The notes beneath the pieces are model-generated. The model searched no databases. It was not told the origin of the DNA and worked only from the letters and a program-made list of their open reading frames with translations. Both the position numbers and the translations under genes were made by a program. A stretch of DNA of 37,381 nucleotides from a virus. The stretch's first letter is position 1; every line of letters starts with the position of its first letter. Shown here piece after piece: positions 14,501 through 24,312 of the stretch. The DNA lies in the IMG/VR virus record IMGVR_UViG_3300017728_004512, positions 1-37,381 of that record; one strand, 5' to 3'.

Positions 14501-16422
14501 TAAAGAAAACCATCATCAGCATTAGCATCATTATATCCAAAGGGGGTATCATCTAATGAAGTATCTGTTATAGGGAAGCTTGAAGAAGCTATAAGTTGGG
14601 AAGCACTAGCTTGTAATTGAAAATTAACTGATGATGCTATGCTGTTTGACCCACTTAATATGAATTTAGAGGAGTCACCCGTAATACTACAGGAGCCCGA
14701 AGGTATAAATCCACCAGTACTTGGGTTACTAAAAGTATTACCATAAAAATAATCATATTGGATTAAAGAAGGGGTATGATATCCCCCTACTAAATGGTTT
14801 TCAGATTGAAATCCTATAATACGATAAGTAGCATCACTTTGTGAATCTAATCTTAACTCATATTTTATAGCTTGGCCTACACCTCCTAAAGTTACATGAC
14901 TACTTCCTACAAAGCCCACTCCGGAAGCACCAAGATCCGTATTATCTATAATATCAAAGTCATCTACATGACTAAGTCTATCATTTTTATATTCAAACGA
15001 TGAAGTAAAACAACTAATGTTAGATGTAAATAATTCTGTAGCACTTTGATTAATAGAAGTTTGGGTAAAATTATTTTCGTTACCTAATGTAGGACCTACA
15101 GTTACTATAGAACTTGTAGGAGAATTTACTGATAAAAAATTATTATAATATTTAGGTGATGTTACTGTGATTAATCCGTTTTCATAAAAAACATTACCTA
15201 CGTAAGGTAATCCCGTAATTGATTCCGAAACATTTAATATTTGGGTGGAATTTAGTGCTTTATTAAAAACCATTAATTGTGAAAGAGTCCCACCTGACGA
15301 CCCATATTTACTTCTTGTACCACCCTGCACCCCCATATATAAATTTGCGGGGGTTTTAGTATTTTTAATACTATGAGATCCGGTTTCTATTTTAATTCCA
15401 TCTTTCCATATTTGGAGTTCACTCCCAGACTTTACAAAAGCATAATGGTTTAAAGTAGTAACATCTAAAGCGGAAGCTGTTGATATAGTTTTAACTGTAA
15501 GGTTATCTGCTATTGAAAAGTTTAAAGTAGTACCTTCTAAAAATATTTCAAATGGGGTAGGTTGACCCGCATCGATTTCTTTAACTCCTAAACTACCACT
15601 AGTATTGGTATTTAGCAATAACCCAGTCCTTCCTGCTTCGGGGCTATTAACTGCTGTTTGGCTGTATGATTTAGCAACTAAGTATTTAGTACCACTAAGG
15701 GAAGAAGGAGATTTATAGTAAAAACTTATAGTGTAGTTATCACTTTCACCAAAATTATAATCGTTTTTATGGGGGTATTTTACATATCCATGCGTTAAAT
15801 TAATACCCGTACAATTTAGTTCATTTATATCTTCAATAGAACTGCTTATATATTGTAAGGTATTTTTATAATAAGAATCGTCTACATCAACTTTATTAAA
15901 AGTATCTGGGGGATTTATTAATAATCTTCCTTCATTATAATCCCAATTAATATTAGTGTACTTAAACCCCTTTGTAGGAGCTAAATATAATACTCTATCT
16001 TTATCTTTAGGATAATCATTTAAATTAACTGATGATAAATAAAGATTACCTAAACCATCATCTTTATAACTGTTTTGAAGATTTACACTATTAGGAAATA
16101 TATCACTACCAAAAATACCCTGTGGTATAGAAATTATATTCGCTTGGTTATAAAGTCGTTTTTCTTGGTCTTCATACCTTAGTTCTGCTAAGGGGTAACC
16201 TGTGCTTTTGTTATTATAATATAAATGATCTAGTTGGTAGTATTTTTTAGTTTCATTTAGGTCATTTACCCCAAATGAAAATTTACTAGCACTACTAAAT
16301 CTTGCAGAAAAAAATTCAACCCCTAATGAAGAACTATTATCAGCGTTTATATTCCACTGCTTATGTGCTTCAGCAGGTGACTTGTTTATGTCTGAAGCAT
16401 TGAACTTCTTGTATGTAAACAT
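11497..16422 (-). CDS. Giant tail/fibre protein with LamG-like lectin domain (1641 aa)
   Basis: A very long Ser/Thr/Asn/Gly-rich all-beta protein, typical of tail fibres or distal tail proteins. Residues about 228-390 (YTISFYYKSPSSLSGTKYL ... ELQIWKDGIKIETG ... GGTLSQLMVFNKAL) form a LamG/concanavalin-like jelly roll, a probable sugar-binding domain. A stretch GDINNDGTEGVVGDN (near 920) resembles a dockerin-type calcium loop. The C-terminal 60-70 residues (YVTTIGLYNDEGELLVVGKL) match the C-terminus of the 346-aa protein next to it. The middle consists of loosely repeated beta segments. It is last in the tail operon and overlaps the preceding gene by 1 base. It probably recognises the host surface, but nothing specific shows the receptor. 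Confidence 0.8.
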   Translation of the reverse strand: MFTYKKFNASDINKSPAEAHKQWNINADNSSSLGVEFFSARFSSASKFSFGVNDLNETKKYYQLDHLYYNNKSTGYPLAELRYEDQEKRLYNQANIISIPQGIFGSDIFPNSVNLQNSYKDDGLGNLYLSSVNLNDYPKDKDRVLYLAPTKGFKYTNINWDYNEGRLLINPPDTFNKVDVDDSYYKNTLQYISSSIEDINELNCTGINLTHGYVKYPHKNDYNFGESDNYTISFYYKSPSSLSGTKYLVAKSYSQTAVNSPEAGRTGLLLNTNTSGSLGVKEIDAGQPTPFEIFLEGTTLNFSIADNLTVKTISTASALDVTTLNHYAFVKSGSELQIWKDGIKIETGSHSIKNTKTPANLYMGVQGGTRSKYGSSGGTLSQLMVFNKALNSTQILNVSESITGLPYVGNVFYENGLITVTSPKYYNNFLSVNSPTSSIVTVGPTLGNENNFTQTSINQSATELFTSNISCFTSSFEYKNDRLSHVDDFDIIDNTDLGASGVGFVGSSHVTLGGVGQAIKYELRLDSQSDATYRIIGFQSENHLVGGYHTPSLIQYDYFYGNTFSNPSTGGFIPSGSCSITGDSSKFILSGSNSIASSVNFQLQASASQLIASSSFPITDTSLDDTPFGYNDANADDGFLYIEDFTIPGLAMSASLLDIPSYIGSINRNTTLEGAFANGFTDIRVTYQEVSDSNDFVEFVDNGYYNSISSGGRIGILDIPSDIPMSASFKMTAKFTNSNPNNNFNGNIRIVSESGKNAATLALKSFSIPPSTTTPITIQLDLSNRPLTIGEEYRMQVNMNGSSPLNMTEATLQAFGQSPSSGRRNKASISNQPSPTILPYDVANQADKSRRYLIKLGEIHTSASEQASGNHLGLTTGSLKIELVSNTFGVNTTLTSSLIPSGTLSSSFTYLFNPGDINNDGTEGVVGDNIQAVSALFTRIKVVNPEDTSELLEVSQGEGFTVKDFSIREISGSTLITTDKDIDSSVGNNVIFDNNLPTSASGLTTNAVLNSGTSPSYVLNEALLTIDNNGEIIFESASAQGIGTGFISASFITTASKNGVYILNGFEVDSNLPAGKNIRMRIFSGSTLMTSSKSQTSLGLGSLIAITSAETNNSAHTGSGDNVDLGFIGTNGSMSIHLDVVDNSNALAAVSQQYSASFSKLGVSLLTSSDFIKQVGNSGIGTGGTGFQINQEYNEIRFTSTGGSPFTTGAITSSLIKVTDQISENFGLMGISPNVFVTHSTEVGSFQVNTTEVPIVIERTIPLLANRQYEITQSIYHEEAASDSDRIYIRLLGPSPYTSISTDNFGSFKNGSVVIDTQTFSTIDTLEAFKGTVTTGPNDAGDYTLQIYYGNSSDTFTFDNIPTPATDVKLYLASASLKETKPHNVITRLSGDNFSNNELSNIRLKTTEGTPFTALIESNPVLGNTTSSNQTYISASYKGPNSLTETDEFTFNNSNTITLSENIFIKNGEITGSNNNTFFFFAPTSSLSITNGFNSIMNGGTFVDNTQGTFLINSASSNTFTVNQNYFSTEEQTFTINYIEPSSATDFSLSFKNTHLIFENEYMCTIDEDDFNFTLNPTARKLKSINGEELANFATGSNFKPYVTTIGLYNDEGELLVVGKLGQPTKMSEKTDTTFIVRFDT

Positions 16423-17462
16423 TAATAATCAAGTTTAACTTTTATTAGGGCTTCTTTAGTAAAGTCTTTAGTTATTGGTTGACTTAATTTAGCAACAGCT
16501 AATAATTCATTTGAATCGTTATATAACCCTACAGTAGTAATATATGATTTAGGGTTATCTATCATAGAATCGAAATTTAAATTACCATTAATATCTATGA
16601 ATGATGGGTTTGTAGTATAATTAAATTCTTTATTTTTTGCTCTTACAAAATAAAATTGTGAAGAGATGGTTTCTTCAGAATCTACTATAAAGTAACCAGA
16701 TGCAGAAATAGAATTATAAAGTTTTTGGTGGTTATTATCTGATGTATGGGCATTTGTGCCCGTACCCAAAGCAATACCTCCATCACTAGCCGCTGCATCT
16801 AAACATGCTGGGTTTAAAATAATAACTCCAGCATCCGGGTAAAATAAACCATAACTACCTGAATCTGTTACTTGGCTTAAGGTAGTACCCTGCATTATCC
16901 CATTAGATCCAGAAACTATATTAAATTGTCTTCCTAAATTTGTTAATACAGCACTACCCGTACTCGTGATTGAATCGTCTGTAAGGAATATTTCGTTACT
17001 TCCGTTTTTAAGTTTAAAATTAAGAGATCCTGGTTTTAAAGCTTGTTTATATCTTGCTCTATTTACATTTATAGCATAAATATCTTCAGATACAAATTGG
17101 TCAAATTTAAAATCACGTGTTTCGTCACCAAACACTAGTGATCTATATTGTCCATAATTAGCTCTAGTAGCACTAAAACCGAATGAACCTGTATCGTTAG
17201 TAAAATCTAATGAGCCACTTCCTAATTTGTGCCCATATGATAAAGCATATTGGACTTCAGGGGTTGTTGAAGTTGAATCAGTAGCAACATTAAATACTTC
17301 GATATAAAATTGTCCACTAGAAGTAGCACTGGTAAAAACAGCTTGGGTGCTCGAGGTATGAGCGGTAGTTAAGTTATTAACATTGTTACTCCAAGTAGAA
17401 GTAGAAATTTTTTCTGTGTTAATTACTATATCGTCAGATGATAGTCGTATAAATGTTGACAT
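16422..17462 (-). CDS. Virion structural protein sharing a C-terminal module with the 1641-aa protein (346 aa)
   Basis: An all-beta protein with no catalytic motif. The last 65 residues (FNYTTNPSF ... YITTVGLYNDSNELLAVAKL) align clearly with the end of the 1641-aa protein. This module ends many structural proteins in T4-like marine phages and could be an attachment or trimerisation domain. Residues about 115-180 contain a YRSLVFGDETRDFKF stretch typical of the same proteins. It lies 7 bases after the 230-aa gene and overlaps the next gene by one base, inside the tail operon. Confidence 0.75.
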   Translation of the reverse strand: MSTFIRLSSDDIVINTEKISTSTWSNNVNNLTTAHTSSTQAVFTSATSSGQFYIEVFNVATDSTSTTPEVQYALSYGHKLGSGSLDFTNDTGSFGFSATRANYGQYRSLVFGDETRDFKFDQFVSEDIYAINVNRARYKQALKPGSLNFKLKNGSNEIFLTDDSITSTGSAVLTNLGRQFNIVSGSNGIMQGTTLSQVTDSGSYGLFYPDAGVIILNPACLDAAASDGGIALGTGTNAHTSDNNHQKLYNSISASGYFIVDSEETISSQFYFVRAKNKEFNYTTNPSFIDINGNLNFDSMIDNPKSYITTVGLYNDSNELLAVAKLSQPITKDFTKEALIKVKLDY

Positions 17463-17469
17463 TATTTAT

Positions 17470-18162
17470 TTATTTTACAGTTCCGGTTACGTTTTGATCT
17501 GCGGTTATAGCTATTACTTCTTTAGTAATTTCTAAAGGTATAGTTACTCTAGCACCACTATCTCTTCCTTCTAATATTAAAGAAGTTAATAATGTATTAG
17601 AAGTACCGAATAATGTTTGTGAATTAATAGCCGTTAAAGTGAATGAATTACCTAACACAGATTCTGCTACAGGGGTATTAGCATAGGGTCTTCTTCTTGA
17701 AATTGGGGCTCCTTTTGTTGTAGTACCCGTAAATGTTTGGAGTAATCTTCTATCAGCAATAGTTGCTATATATCCTCCTGGTTCTTTTAAATTAGCAGTA
17801 CCATTAAAGTTTAAAGTAGTAGGATTAACGTTAGTAGTAGAACCTAATGATAAAGTAACCTTTGATACATTAGCTGTTACTACTGGCATTCTAGATGTGC
17901 CTCTAGGTAAAGTAACTAATTTAGATTTCATAATATATCTATCATCTGGGATAGCTTCTAATATAGACATGTTTTCAATAGCTTCACCTACAAATTGTGA
18001 TCCATTAGGGTGGTTTTCATTAAATAGTGTATAATCTATTTCATCATCCCCTAATGCAAATTGTGTAATATTAAATGAGCCATCTTGCCTTGATAAAAGT
18101 TCTCTACCTTTTTTAGTTAAAACAGCATCTACTATAATTGTTTGGTTACTTAAATATCCCAT
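17470..18162 (-). CDS. Virion structural protein (230 aa)
   Basis: The N-terminal 115 residues (ILTKKGRELL-type start, here VDAVLTKKGRELLSRQDG, then FALGDDEIDYTLFNENHPNG and KLVTLPRGTSRMP) are the conserved core of a structural protein family common in T4-like marine phages and some Bacteroidetes phages. The second half is beta-rich and ends in a Val/Thr tail. It is the first gene after a 38-base gap with two TATTTATAA boxes, so the unit 18162-11497 may have its own promoter. A place in the tail fibre or baseplate periphery is inferred from the gene order. Confidence 0.75.
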   Translation of the reverse strand: MGYLSNQTIIVDAVLTKKGRELLSRQDGSFNITQFALGDDEIDYTLFNENHPNGSQFVGEAIENMSILEAIPDDRYIMKSKLVTLPRGTSRMPVVTANVSKVTLSLGSTTNVNPTTLNFNGTANLKEPGGYIATIADRRLLQTFTGTTTKGAPISRRRPYANTPVAESVLGNSFTLTAINSQTLFGTSNTLLTSLILEGRDSGARVTIPLEITKEVIAITADQNVTGTVK

Positions 18163-18174
18163 TTTTTTGTTTTT

Positions 18175-18187
18175 TTATAAATATATA
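18175..18187 (-). promoter_or_regulatory. Candidate late promoter (TATATATTTATAA), with a second copy upstream
   Basis: The minus strand reads TATATATTTATAA, 12 bases before the ATG at 18162, close to TATATTTATAAC but without the final C. A second partial copy (TAATATTTATAA) lies at 18192-18203, so ATATTTATAAAA is directly repeated. No -33 TTTG is present. Confidence 0.4.
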
Positions 18188-18200
18188 CCTTTTATAAATA

Positions 18201-19649
18201 TTATTCAAGATCTATAAAAGATGCAAATCCCCCATAATTATTTCTATTGTTTCTAAAAGGATCCGTATCAAGTTTATTTGAAAAACCTTCTTTTGAAAAA
18301 CCTAAATCTTTAACTAATATTTTATCTAAATCTCTTTTAATATCCGGGTGTAAGTTATCAGGAATAATAACAAAACCTTCACTTCCTACCCCATTTGGTA
18401 AGTCATCCGTAGTTACCATATCTACTATAATAGCTGGATTAGGATTTAGTCTATGTATGGTAATTAAATTTGCTGGGTTTTTAGGGTCATCGGGGTCTTC
18501 TTGAAAGGAAGTATAAGTATTAAAATCCCCAAACGGGCTATTAAAAGGGTTTGAGAGTAAAGCATCCGTTTTAAATCCTATTGAAATAATAGAGTTACCT
18601 GGTGGTCCCGCTATAGTAAGTTGGTTCATATCTAACTCATATATAAGGAGATTATTAAGACCAAATTCCGCTGTGTTAAATCGTTGGGGAGGAAATAACC
18701 TAGGGGGTTTTACTTGAATATAAAATTTATTTAATGCCCTATCTAAATCTCTTTCTTCTTTAGAATCATTAAAAAAACTTACTAAACCAGCAAAAACAGA
18801 TGTTTGATTTCCACTAATTATATTATCTCCACTACCTGATGTATTAGTATGATATGATGAAAGGTTATTATCAAATAAAGTTATTTTTGTCGATGATGTA
18901 GAACCCCCAATATCTAAAGTATCTGTACCATTATTAGCTGTTTCGGGAACAATTATGTTAACTTTGGCATTTGATGCTAACGCAAAGGGAAGAAAAGAAA
19001 CAATAACATCAGGAGTAGTTAAACTTTGGCTAACTTCTGCTATTCTGGTTAAACTTCCCTCATTAAATTCCACCGTGTATCCTTCTTTTAAGTTTTGTTC
19101 TACAGATTGATCAAATACTATAAGCTTAGCTTTTGAGCCTACTCTAAAATCATCACCTACAGCACCACGAATTGTGTTTTGGGTTGATCTTCTAGTTTTT
19201 CCTGTTCCCCCAGGGGCATCAAAGTTAGTAATTTTAGTTATAGTATTATCCCCATTAATCTGAAAAAGGCCGTCTAATTGAATTACAGTTTTGCCCTTAA
19301 ATCCGACTGAACTAAGGGTATCAGGTGGAACGTCCCCATCACCAAGGTGGGGGGTTATTTGTTTTCCTATATAGATACATCTTGAATATCTTTCTACAAT
19401 AGGTGTTTTACCAAAAGACTTATCACCTTCCCTAAAAGCACCATTTATCCCGTTTTGGGTTTCTAGTTGGTTTCCTTCATACCTTGTAGACCTCCAAGCC
19501 TTAGTATCTAACACACTATCATTAAATTCAATTGAAAATTCCTTATTACCTAATAATTGGGCACCAAACGAAGGAGGAGTTTGGGGAGGGGAAGATGGTA
19601 ATCCCGTTGGTAATGATGAAGGAATTTGATTTGGGTTAGTTACGGGCAT
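18201..19649 (-). CDS. Virion structural protein with Pro-rich N-terminus (482 aa)
   Basis: Residues 1-30 are a Pro/Ser-rich linker (SSLPTGLPSSPPQTPPSFG), a flexible tether often seen on tail-associated proteins. The rest is mixed beta with no catalytic motif; FKGKTVIQLDGLFQINGDN and a long C-terminal stretch with VIIPDNLHPDIKRDLDKIL can be noted. No named family is recognised. It lies 10 bases after the 1133-aa gene in the tail operon, and a structural role is inferred from that position and from size and composition. Confidence 0.7.
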   Translation of the reverse strand: MPVTNPNQIPSSLPTGLPSSPPQTPPSFGAQLLGNKEFSIEFNDSVLDTKAWRSTRYEGNQLETQNGINGAFREGDKSFGKTPIVERYSRCIYIGKQITPHLGDGDVPPDTLSSVGFKGKTVIQLDGLFQINGDNTITKITNFDAPGGTGKTRRSTQNTIRGAVGDDFRVGSKAKLIVFDQSVEQNLKEGYTVEFNEGSLTRIAEVSQSLTTPDVIVSFLPFALASNAKVNIIVPETANNGTDTLDIGGSTSSTKITLFDNNLSSYHTNTSGSGDNIISGNQTSVFAGLVSFFNDSKEERDLDRALNKFYIQVKPPRLFPPQRFNTAEFGLNNLLIYELDMNQLTIAGPPGNSIISIGFKTDALLSNPFNSPFGDFNTYTSFQEDPDDPKNPANLITIHRLNPNPAIIVDMVTTDDLPNGVGSEGFVIIPDNLHPDIKRDLDKILVKDLGFSKEGFSNKLDTDPFRNNRNNYGGFASFIDLE

Positions 19650-19659
19650 ATTTTATGTT

Positions 19660-22600
19660 TTATGTTACTGAATCAGGTATAATAGGTGGGTTAATTATAT
19701 TATTGACTGCTCGTGAGGTAAACGTATTTTCATTTTCAAAATCAGGTGTAACAATATCTCCATCATTATTAGTAATTGATGTATCCTCACCCTGATGGTT
19801 ATACTTAGAAGTTATTTTATAAAACTTAGAACTAAAAGGAGCATATAAAAAATTATTTTCTATATTACCTTCACTACCATCAAGTACTGCATTAACATTA
19901 ATATCTGTTTCGTATAATATATATTCACCTGATACAGAGCCTGTACCTATATAGATAGCTTCATTTACAGTTATTTGTGAAAAATCAGGGTTTCCAAAAT
20001 TAAATTTATTTCTTTCTAAGTAATGAGGTTCTATAACTAAACCTGATTTTAAATTAGCTTTAGCAGGGACAAATTGTTCTATAATTTTAAATATAGTATG
20101 ATCTATATATTCAATGGTTTTAAAATAATCTAGGAAGTTATATCTTCTTTCTAATTTTTGATCATAGACATCTTTTAGTGTTTTTAAATCAGGATAACTA
20201 CCACTTGCTAAATGTCTTGGGTCCCCAATATAATCATCCATACTAAAGGGACCTAAAGTATTTACTATATCTTCATTAATTTCAAATGTTGGTGAGAAAA
20301 ATACCCCTAAAGTAGAATAATCTAAAGGTTGCCTATCTAAAGTAGATTCTTCAGACCTTATAAAAGGTGATAATATATTATCATCTACGGATCCACTATC
20401 AAATCTAACTTTTTCTGATACCATTGTAGAACCTACAGTATCCGGTGTAGTTAAATGGTGGGTTTCTTCTATAGGGACAACTGTAGTGTCTGCTACAATA
20501 TTAGCAATATGTAGTGAATGCATTGCTATATTTGGGGCTTGGTTTTGCTGGCCACTAACTATAGTTTGATTATTAGATCCTAAAGATAATCTTTGAATTA
20601 ATGATTCAAAACTTGAACTAATAGTATTGCCATTATAATTAAATGGTGATAATGATTGTGTAACTATAGTATTTTTAGTAAGTTTTTCAGTCCATGCTCT
20701 ATATTCTTGTATACTACCCGTAAATGGGTTTATTAAAGTACCTAATGATGTATGAGAACCTATAGAACTACCATTTCCTATCATAATTGTATTAGAAGCT
20801 GCCGTCATATCAGTAAAGAAATTAGGTAATTCTATACTACATGATAAAACATAAATGCTTTTATCAAGTGCCGTATTAGTCGCAAATGCTTCAACTGTAT
20901 TACCTTCTGAGGATCCACTATTTAATCTAACGGATAGATTCCAAACTTCACCATTATATATAGGTCCTAATAAACTACTAGAAATAGCTTTAATCCTACC
21001 TGCTGATGAATCTGCTAATGAACCTGATGCAATTACTAAGTGAGCAAAAGAACCTGAGTTTATTCCCTTAGTAACGTCTATACTTTGGGATATACCAATT
21101 ACTACATCATTAGTACTAGATGGAGGAACAATAGACATAATATCAAACGCCGTAGTTGACCCTTTAGTAGGTAAAAATCTAACTTGAAGGGTTTTAGTAG
21201 TATTTGGTATGAGAGTATCAGTCATAACAACTTGTGTTGGGCCGGATACCGCGGGGGAAGTCATTTTACTATGTTTTTTATAACTAAATGTTCTAATCCC
21301 ATTTAGGGTAGTTGTGGGGCCCCCATATTCTTTTACATGAAGAATTGTTTCTGGTATACCATAACAAGCCATTAGTGCTTTAATACCCCTTTCAGTACCT
21401 TTTGTCTGTAATAGGTAAGGGGCATTATGGTATAAGCGTTTCCATACTTCTTTAGCTATATCTCCTTTGGGGATAGATCCATCATTTGAAGCAGATACCA
21501 TACTTTGTGATACTGGTGCCTGGTATTGGAAATTATCCCCACTATCACTTCCTAACAAATATTCAAATAAATTACTATTTTCAAATTGGTCAAAAGCAGG
21601 GATACCTTTTTCTTGTAGTGCATTAAATACTAAGTCCTTTGAAATGCCCTGATTTATATCATTGTTAGCAAAATTTTTATCTGTAATATTTTCAATATAT
21701 ATCCAAATATTATCAAAGTATTGGCCTAACATATCAGTAAATGTTATAGCTTCACTATTTTGAGGGTTATCTATTATATAAGTAGGTAATGTATTTCTTA
21801 AAATATAAGGATTTTGTTGGTCAAATAATGAGGAACTTAGTAATTGTCCTCCATAATAAGCACTATTATGATTAATACTACCTAACCAAGTTAAAGCTTC
21901 AGATGAAGTAGTTGAATAATTAATATAAGGTTTAGTAGAATTTGATTTAGGCCAAGAATACGTTCCACTATCAAAGTATAAAAATCTTTCAAACCCATCA
22001 AAATCATTTATAACTTTATTTTTTAGATTAATATTACTTTGCCTTTCAATAGTTAATGAATTTACATTAGTATAATTATTAATGCTTTCTACTATTTCAC
22101 TTTTAGAAACATATAATTCTATTAATTCTAATTTATAATTAAAGTTTCTTAACTTTTCTTCAGCAGAACCAAAATGGGTGAATTTTTCAAAAGTGTATCC
22201 TGAAGGAGTATTTATATTATTGTACTCTATAGATACAGGAATACTTTGGGATAATGCGTTTATAACATTATTTAAAGATGAAGTAGAACTGTAATTTAAT
22301 ATATCATTATAGGTTTTATAATTTGTAGGGATACTAGAATTTAGTCTAGTATCAATTCTTAAATTAGGACCTTTAAGTTCTATGGTGTTTAAATCTTCTT
22401 CAGGTGGTTCTAGGTTAATAGAATATTTTATAGGACTAATTAATTCTTTTACTATTCTAAAAGAAGTTTTTTCATTTAAATTAGTTGGAATAGGTTCATA
22501 TAGTTTTATTAAAAAAGTATTATCTGTTTCTATTCTGAAATTAACACCAGTTAATATAATATTATTATCAAAATTAAGAGCAAAGTCTTTAAAATATCTT

Positions 22601-23061
22601 TCAGCACCACCATCTTCTGTATCAAAATCTAAGGCTAAAGAATTAACTTGATTTTGAATTGTTCTATTCTCATATTCAGGTAATAATTTAGCTCTTATTT
22701 CAGTTCTACTAGGTGAAATGTTTTCTATAAAAAAAGCATTTTCTATATCTGGTCCTATTTCCTGTTTAACACAATTTAAAATAATATCATATTTCCCTCT
22801 ATTAAATCCTAAATTTCGTAAAACACTATCTGGGTTAATAATGATTTCATTAAATGTTTCAGTATTCTCAGTAAGTAATTCCGGAAGGTTATAATTAGTA
22901 AAATTAGGGAGGGAAAGTACTTTTTGGTTTATTGAATCATAAACGTGTAATTCAATAAAATCATTTTCGTCACCAAAAGAATTCTGTCTTTCTTGGGGAT
23001 TAAGAAGATTTCTGTCTTCAGGTTTTATTTGGTTTAATATTTCGTATGAAGTAATAGCCAT
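19660..23061 (-). CDS. Large tail/baseplate-associated protein with LamG-like domain (1133 aa)
   Basis: Three conserved parts can be seen. About residues 535-590, WKRLYHNAPYLLQTKGTERG and then ACYGIPETILHVKEYGG is a signature of large structural proteins in T4-like marine and Bacteroidetes phages. About 640-800 is a LamG-like jelly roll ending in GSIQEYRAWTEKLT. About 985-1030, FVPAKANLKSGLVIEPHYLE is a second conserved signature. The N-terminal 500 residues are Asn/Ser/Glu-rich with many predicted beta strands. It lies 3 bases from the 415-aa gene. Probable role: connecting the baseplate to the fibres; the T4 counterpart is unclear. Confidence 0.75.
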   Translation of the reverse strand: MAITSYEILNQIKPEDRNLLNPQERQNSFGDENDFIELHVYDSINQKVLSLPNFTNYNLPELLTENTETFNEIIINPDSVLRNLGFNRGKYDIILNCVKQEIGPDIENAFFIENISPSRTEIRAKLLPEYENRTIQNQVNSLALDFDTEDGGAERYFKDFALNFDNNIILTGVNFRIETDNTFLIKLYEPIPTNLNEKTSFRIVKELISPIKYSINLEPPEEDLNTIELKGPNLRIDTRLNSSIPTNYKTYNDILNYSSTSSLNNVINALSQSIPVSIEYNNINTPSGYTFEKFTHFGSAEEKLRNFNYKLELIELYVSKSEIVESINNYTNVNSLTIERQSNINLKNKVINDFDGFERFLYFDSGTYSWPKSNSTKPYINYSTTSSEALTWLGSINHNSAYYGGQLLSSSLFDQQNPYILRNTLPTYIIDNPQNSEAITFTDMLGQYFDNIWIYIENITDKNFANNDINQGISKDLVFNALQEKGIPAFDQFENSNLFEYLLGSDSGDNFQYQAPVSQSMVSASNDGSIPKGDIAKEVWKRLYHNAPYLLQTKGTERGIKALMACYGIPETILHVKEYGGPTTTLNGIRTFSYKKHSKMTSPAVSGPTQVVMTDTLIPNTTKTLQVRFLPTKGSTTAFDIMSIVPPSSTNDVVIGISQSIDVTKGINSGSFAHLVIASGSLADSSAGRIKAISSSLLGPIYNGEVWNLSVRLNSGSSEGNTVEAFATNTALDKSIYVLSCSIELPNFFTDMTAASNTIMIGNGSSIGSHTSLGTLINPFTGSIQEYRAWTEKLTKNTIVTQSLSPFNYNGNTISSSFESLIQRLSLGSNNQTIVSGQQNQAPNIAMHSLHIANIVADTTVVPIEETHHLTTPDTVGSTMVSEKVRFDSGSVDDNILSPFIRSEESTLDRQPLDYSTLGVFFSPTFEINEDIVNTLGPFSMDDYIGDPRHLASGSYPDLKTLKDVYDQKLERRYNFLDYFKTIEYIDHTIFKIIEQFVPAKANLKSGLVIEPHYLERNKFNFGNPDFSQITVNEAIYIGTGSVSGEYILYETDINVNAVLDGSEGNIENNFLYAPFSSKFYKITSKYNHQGEDTSITNNDGDIVTPDFENENTFTSRAVNNIINPPIIPDSVT

Positions 23062-23064
23062 GTT

Positions 23065-24312
23065 TTATTGAATTCTTCCGTTTCCTGTTTCTCTAATACT
23101 ATTTCTTGTGGTATTTAATACTACTAATAAATCTCTTTCGTCTTTACCACTACTTCTTTTTTTAATGTCTGTTATCCAAGCAGCAAACTTACGAACTGAT
23201 TTACCATCTCTTTCTTTTTCTTTAGCTTGTCTTAAGTCTCTTTCAGGACCATTAACCCTATTATTTTCTAAAGCACCATCATCAAATAATTTTTGTAAAT
23301 TATCTTTTAAATGACTATACTTTATTTCTGGATTATTATTATCAACAATATCTTCACCTCCCCCCGGTAAATTATTAAATAGTGACGGTTGATTAAATAA
23401 TGTTTTATACGCCTGTTTTACTTGGTCTAATCTACCTTCAGTACTGTCTAAAGTATCACTTAAATCATTTTTTTCATTACGTAGCTCTTCTATTTTTGTA
23501 TCTACTTCTAATTGTAAATTAGGAGATTTTTGGCTTTGTATTTTTAAAGTATTAATTTGTCTATTAATATTAAGAATTTTTTCTTCAACAAATTCAAGTA
23601 CATTTTCTTTTGCCTCTATATCTCTAGATAAAGAATCTAAATACTCAAAAACATCATTATATATTGTTCGGGCATAGTCTAAGTTAAGAGTAGTATCAGA
23701 CCAATCTAAATTCCATATAGCACGTTGTGTTTCATCGTCAACTGTGCTGTCTATTAAGTTAAAATTAGCTTCGTTTAAAGGAATACCGCTTTCTATTCCA
23801 TTAATTATAGAAGTAGGTACAAGTGTAGCCACATCTCTTATAGGAGAATCTATAGTACCCCCGGGTTGTAATTGTTTTAGTACATCTAATACATTTCCAT
23901 CGAATATTTTCCTAGTTTTTCCTTTAGACATAAAGAAATTTTCACTAGTAGTAGGGTTATGGATTAAACTACCATTTTTAAACTGGGGATGTTCTGGTTC
24001 TTGTTCGGATTCATCTCTCTGTAAGAGTTCTATTTCAAGTTCTTGAACTCTATTTCTTAATTCATCTATTTCTTTATCCCTAGGATCATCTAAATCATCT
24101 AATACCCCAGAACTTCTTATTACTAATGCTCTATGACTTAGATTCCCTTCTAGTGGGATATTAAAAAATACTTCATCATATTGTCTAAAAAAATCTTCTA
24201 TATTAACTTCATTTTGATTAATATTAGTTAATTCTGAAAACTCTGTGTCTATAACACTTTTATATTCAGATTTTAAATAAAGATCTTTTATTATTTCTAT
24301 TTTTTCAGCCAT
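23065..24312 (-). CDS. Coiled-coil virion protein (415 aa)
   Basis: An early coiled coil (about 78-100, DKEIDELRNRVQELEIELLQ) and a longer one (about 212-300, with FVEEKILNINRQINTLKIQ and EELRNEKNDLSDTLDSTEGR) suggest a trimeric or dimeric rod. The first 75 residues contain FFRQYDEVFFNIP and LSHRALVIRSS. The C-terminus is charged (RDLRQAKEKERDGKSVRKFA, then a basic end). No catalytic motif. It overlaps the previous gene's stop by one base, in the baseplate block. Possibly a fibre connector; no family recognised. Confidence 0.7.
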   Translation of the reverse strand: MAEKIEIIKDLYLKSEYKSVIDTEFSELTNINQNEVNIEDFFRQYDEVFFNIPLEGNLSHRALVIRSSGVLDDLDDPRDKEIDELRNRVQELEIELLQRDESEQEPEHPQFKNGSLIHNPTTSENFFMSKGKTRKIFDGNVLDVLKQLQPGGTIDSPIRDVATLVPTSIINGIESGIPLNEANFNLIDSTVDDETQRAIWNLDWSDTTLNLDYARTIYNDVFEYLDSLSRDIEAKENVLEFVEEKILNINRQINTLKIQSQKSPNLQLEVDTKIEELRNEKNDLSDTLDSTEGRLDQVKQAYKTLFNQPSLFNNLPGGGEDIVDNNNPEIKYSHLKDNLQKLFDDGALENNRVNGPERDLRQAKEKERDGKSVRKFAAWITDIKKRSSGKDERDLLVVLNTTRNSIRETGNGRIQ

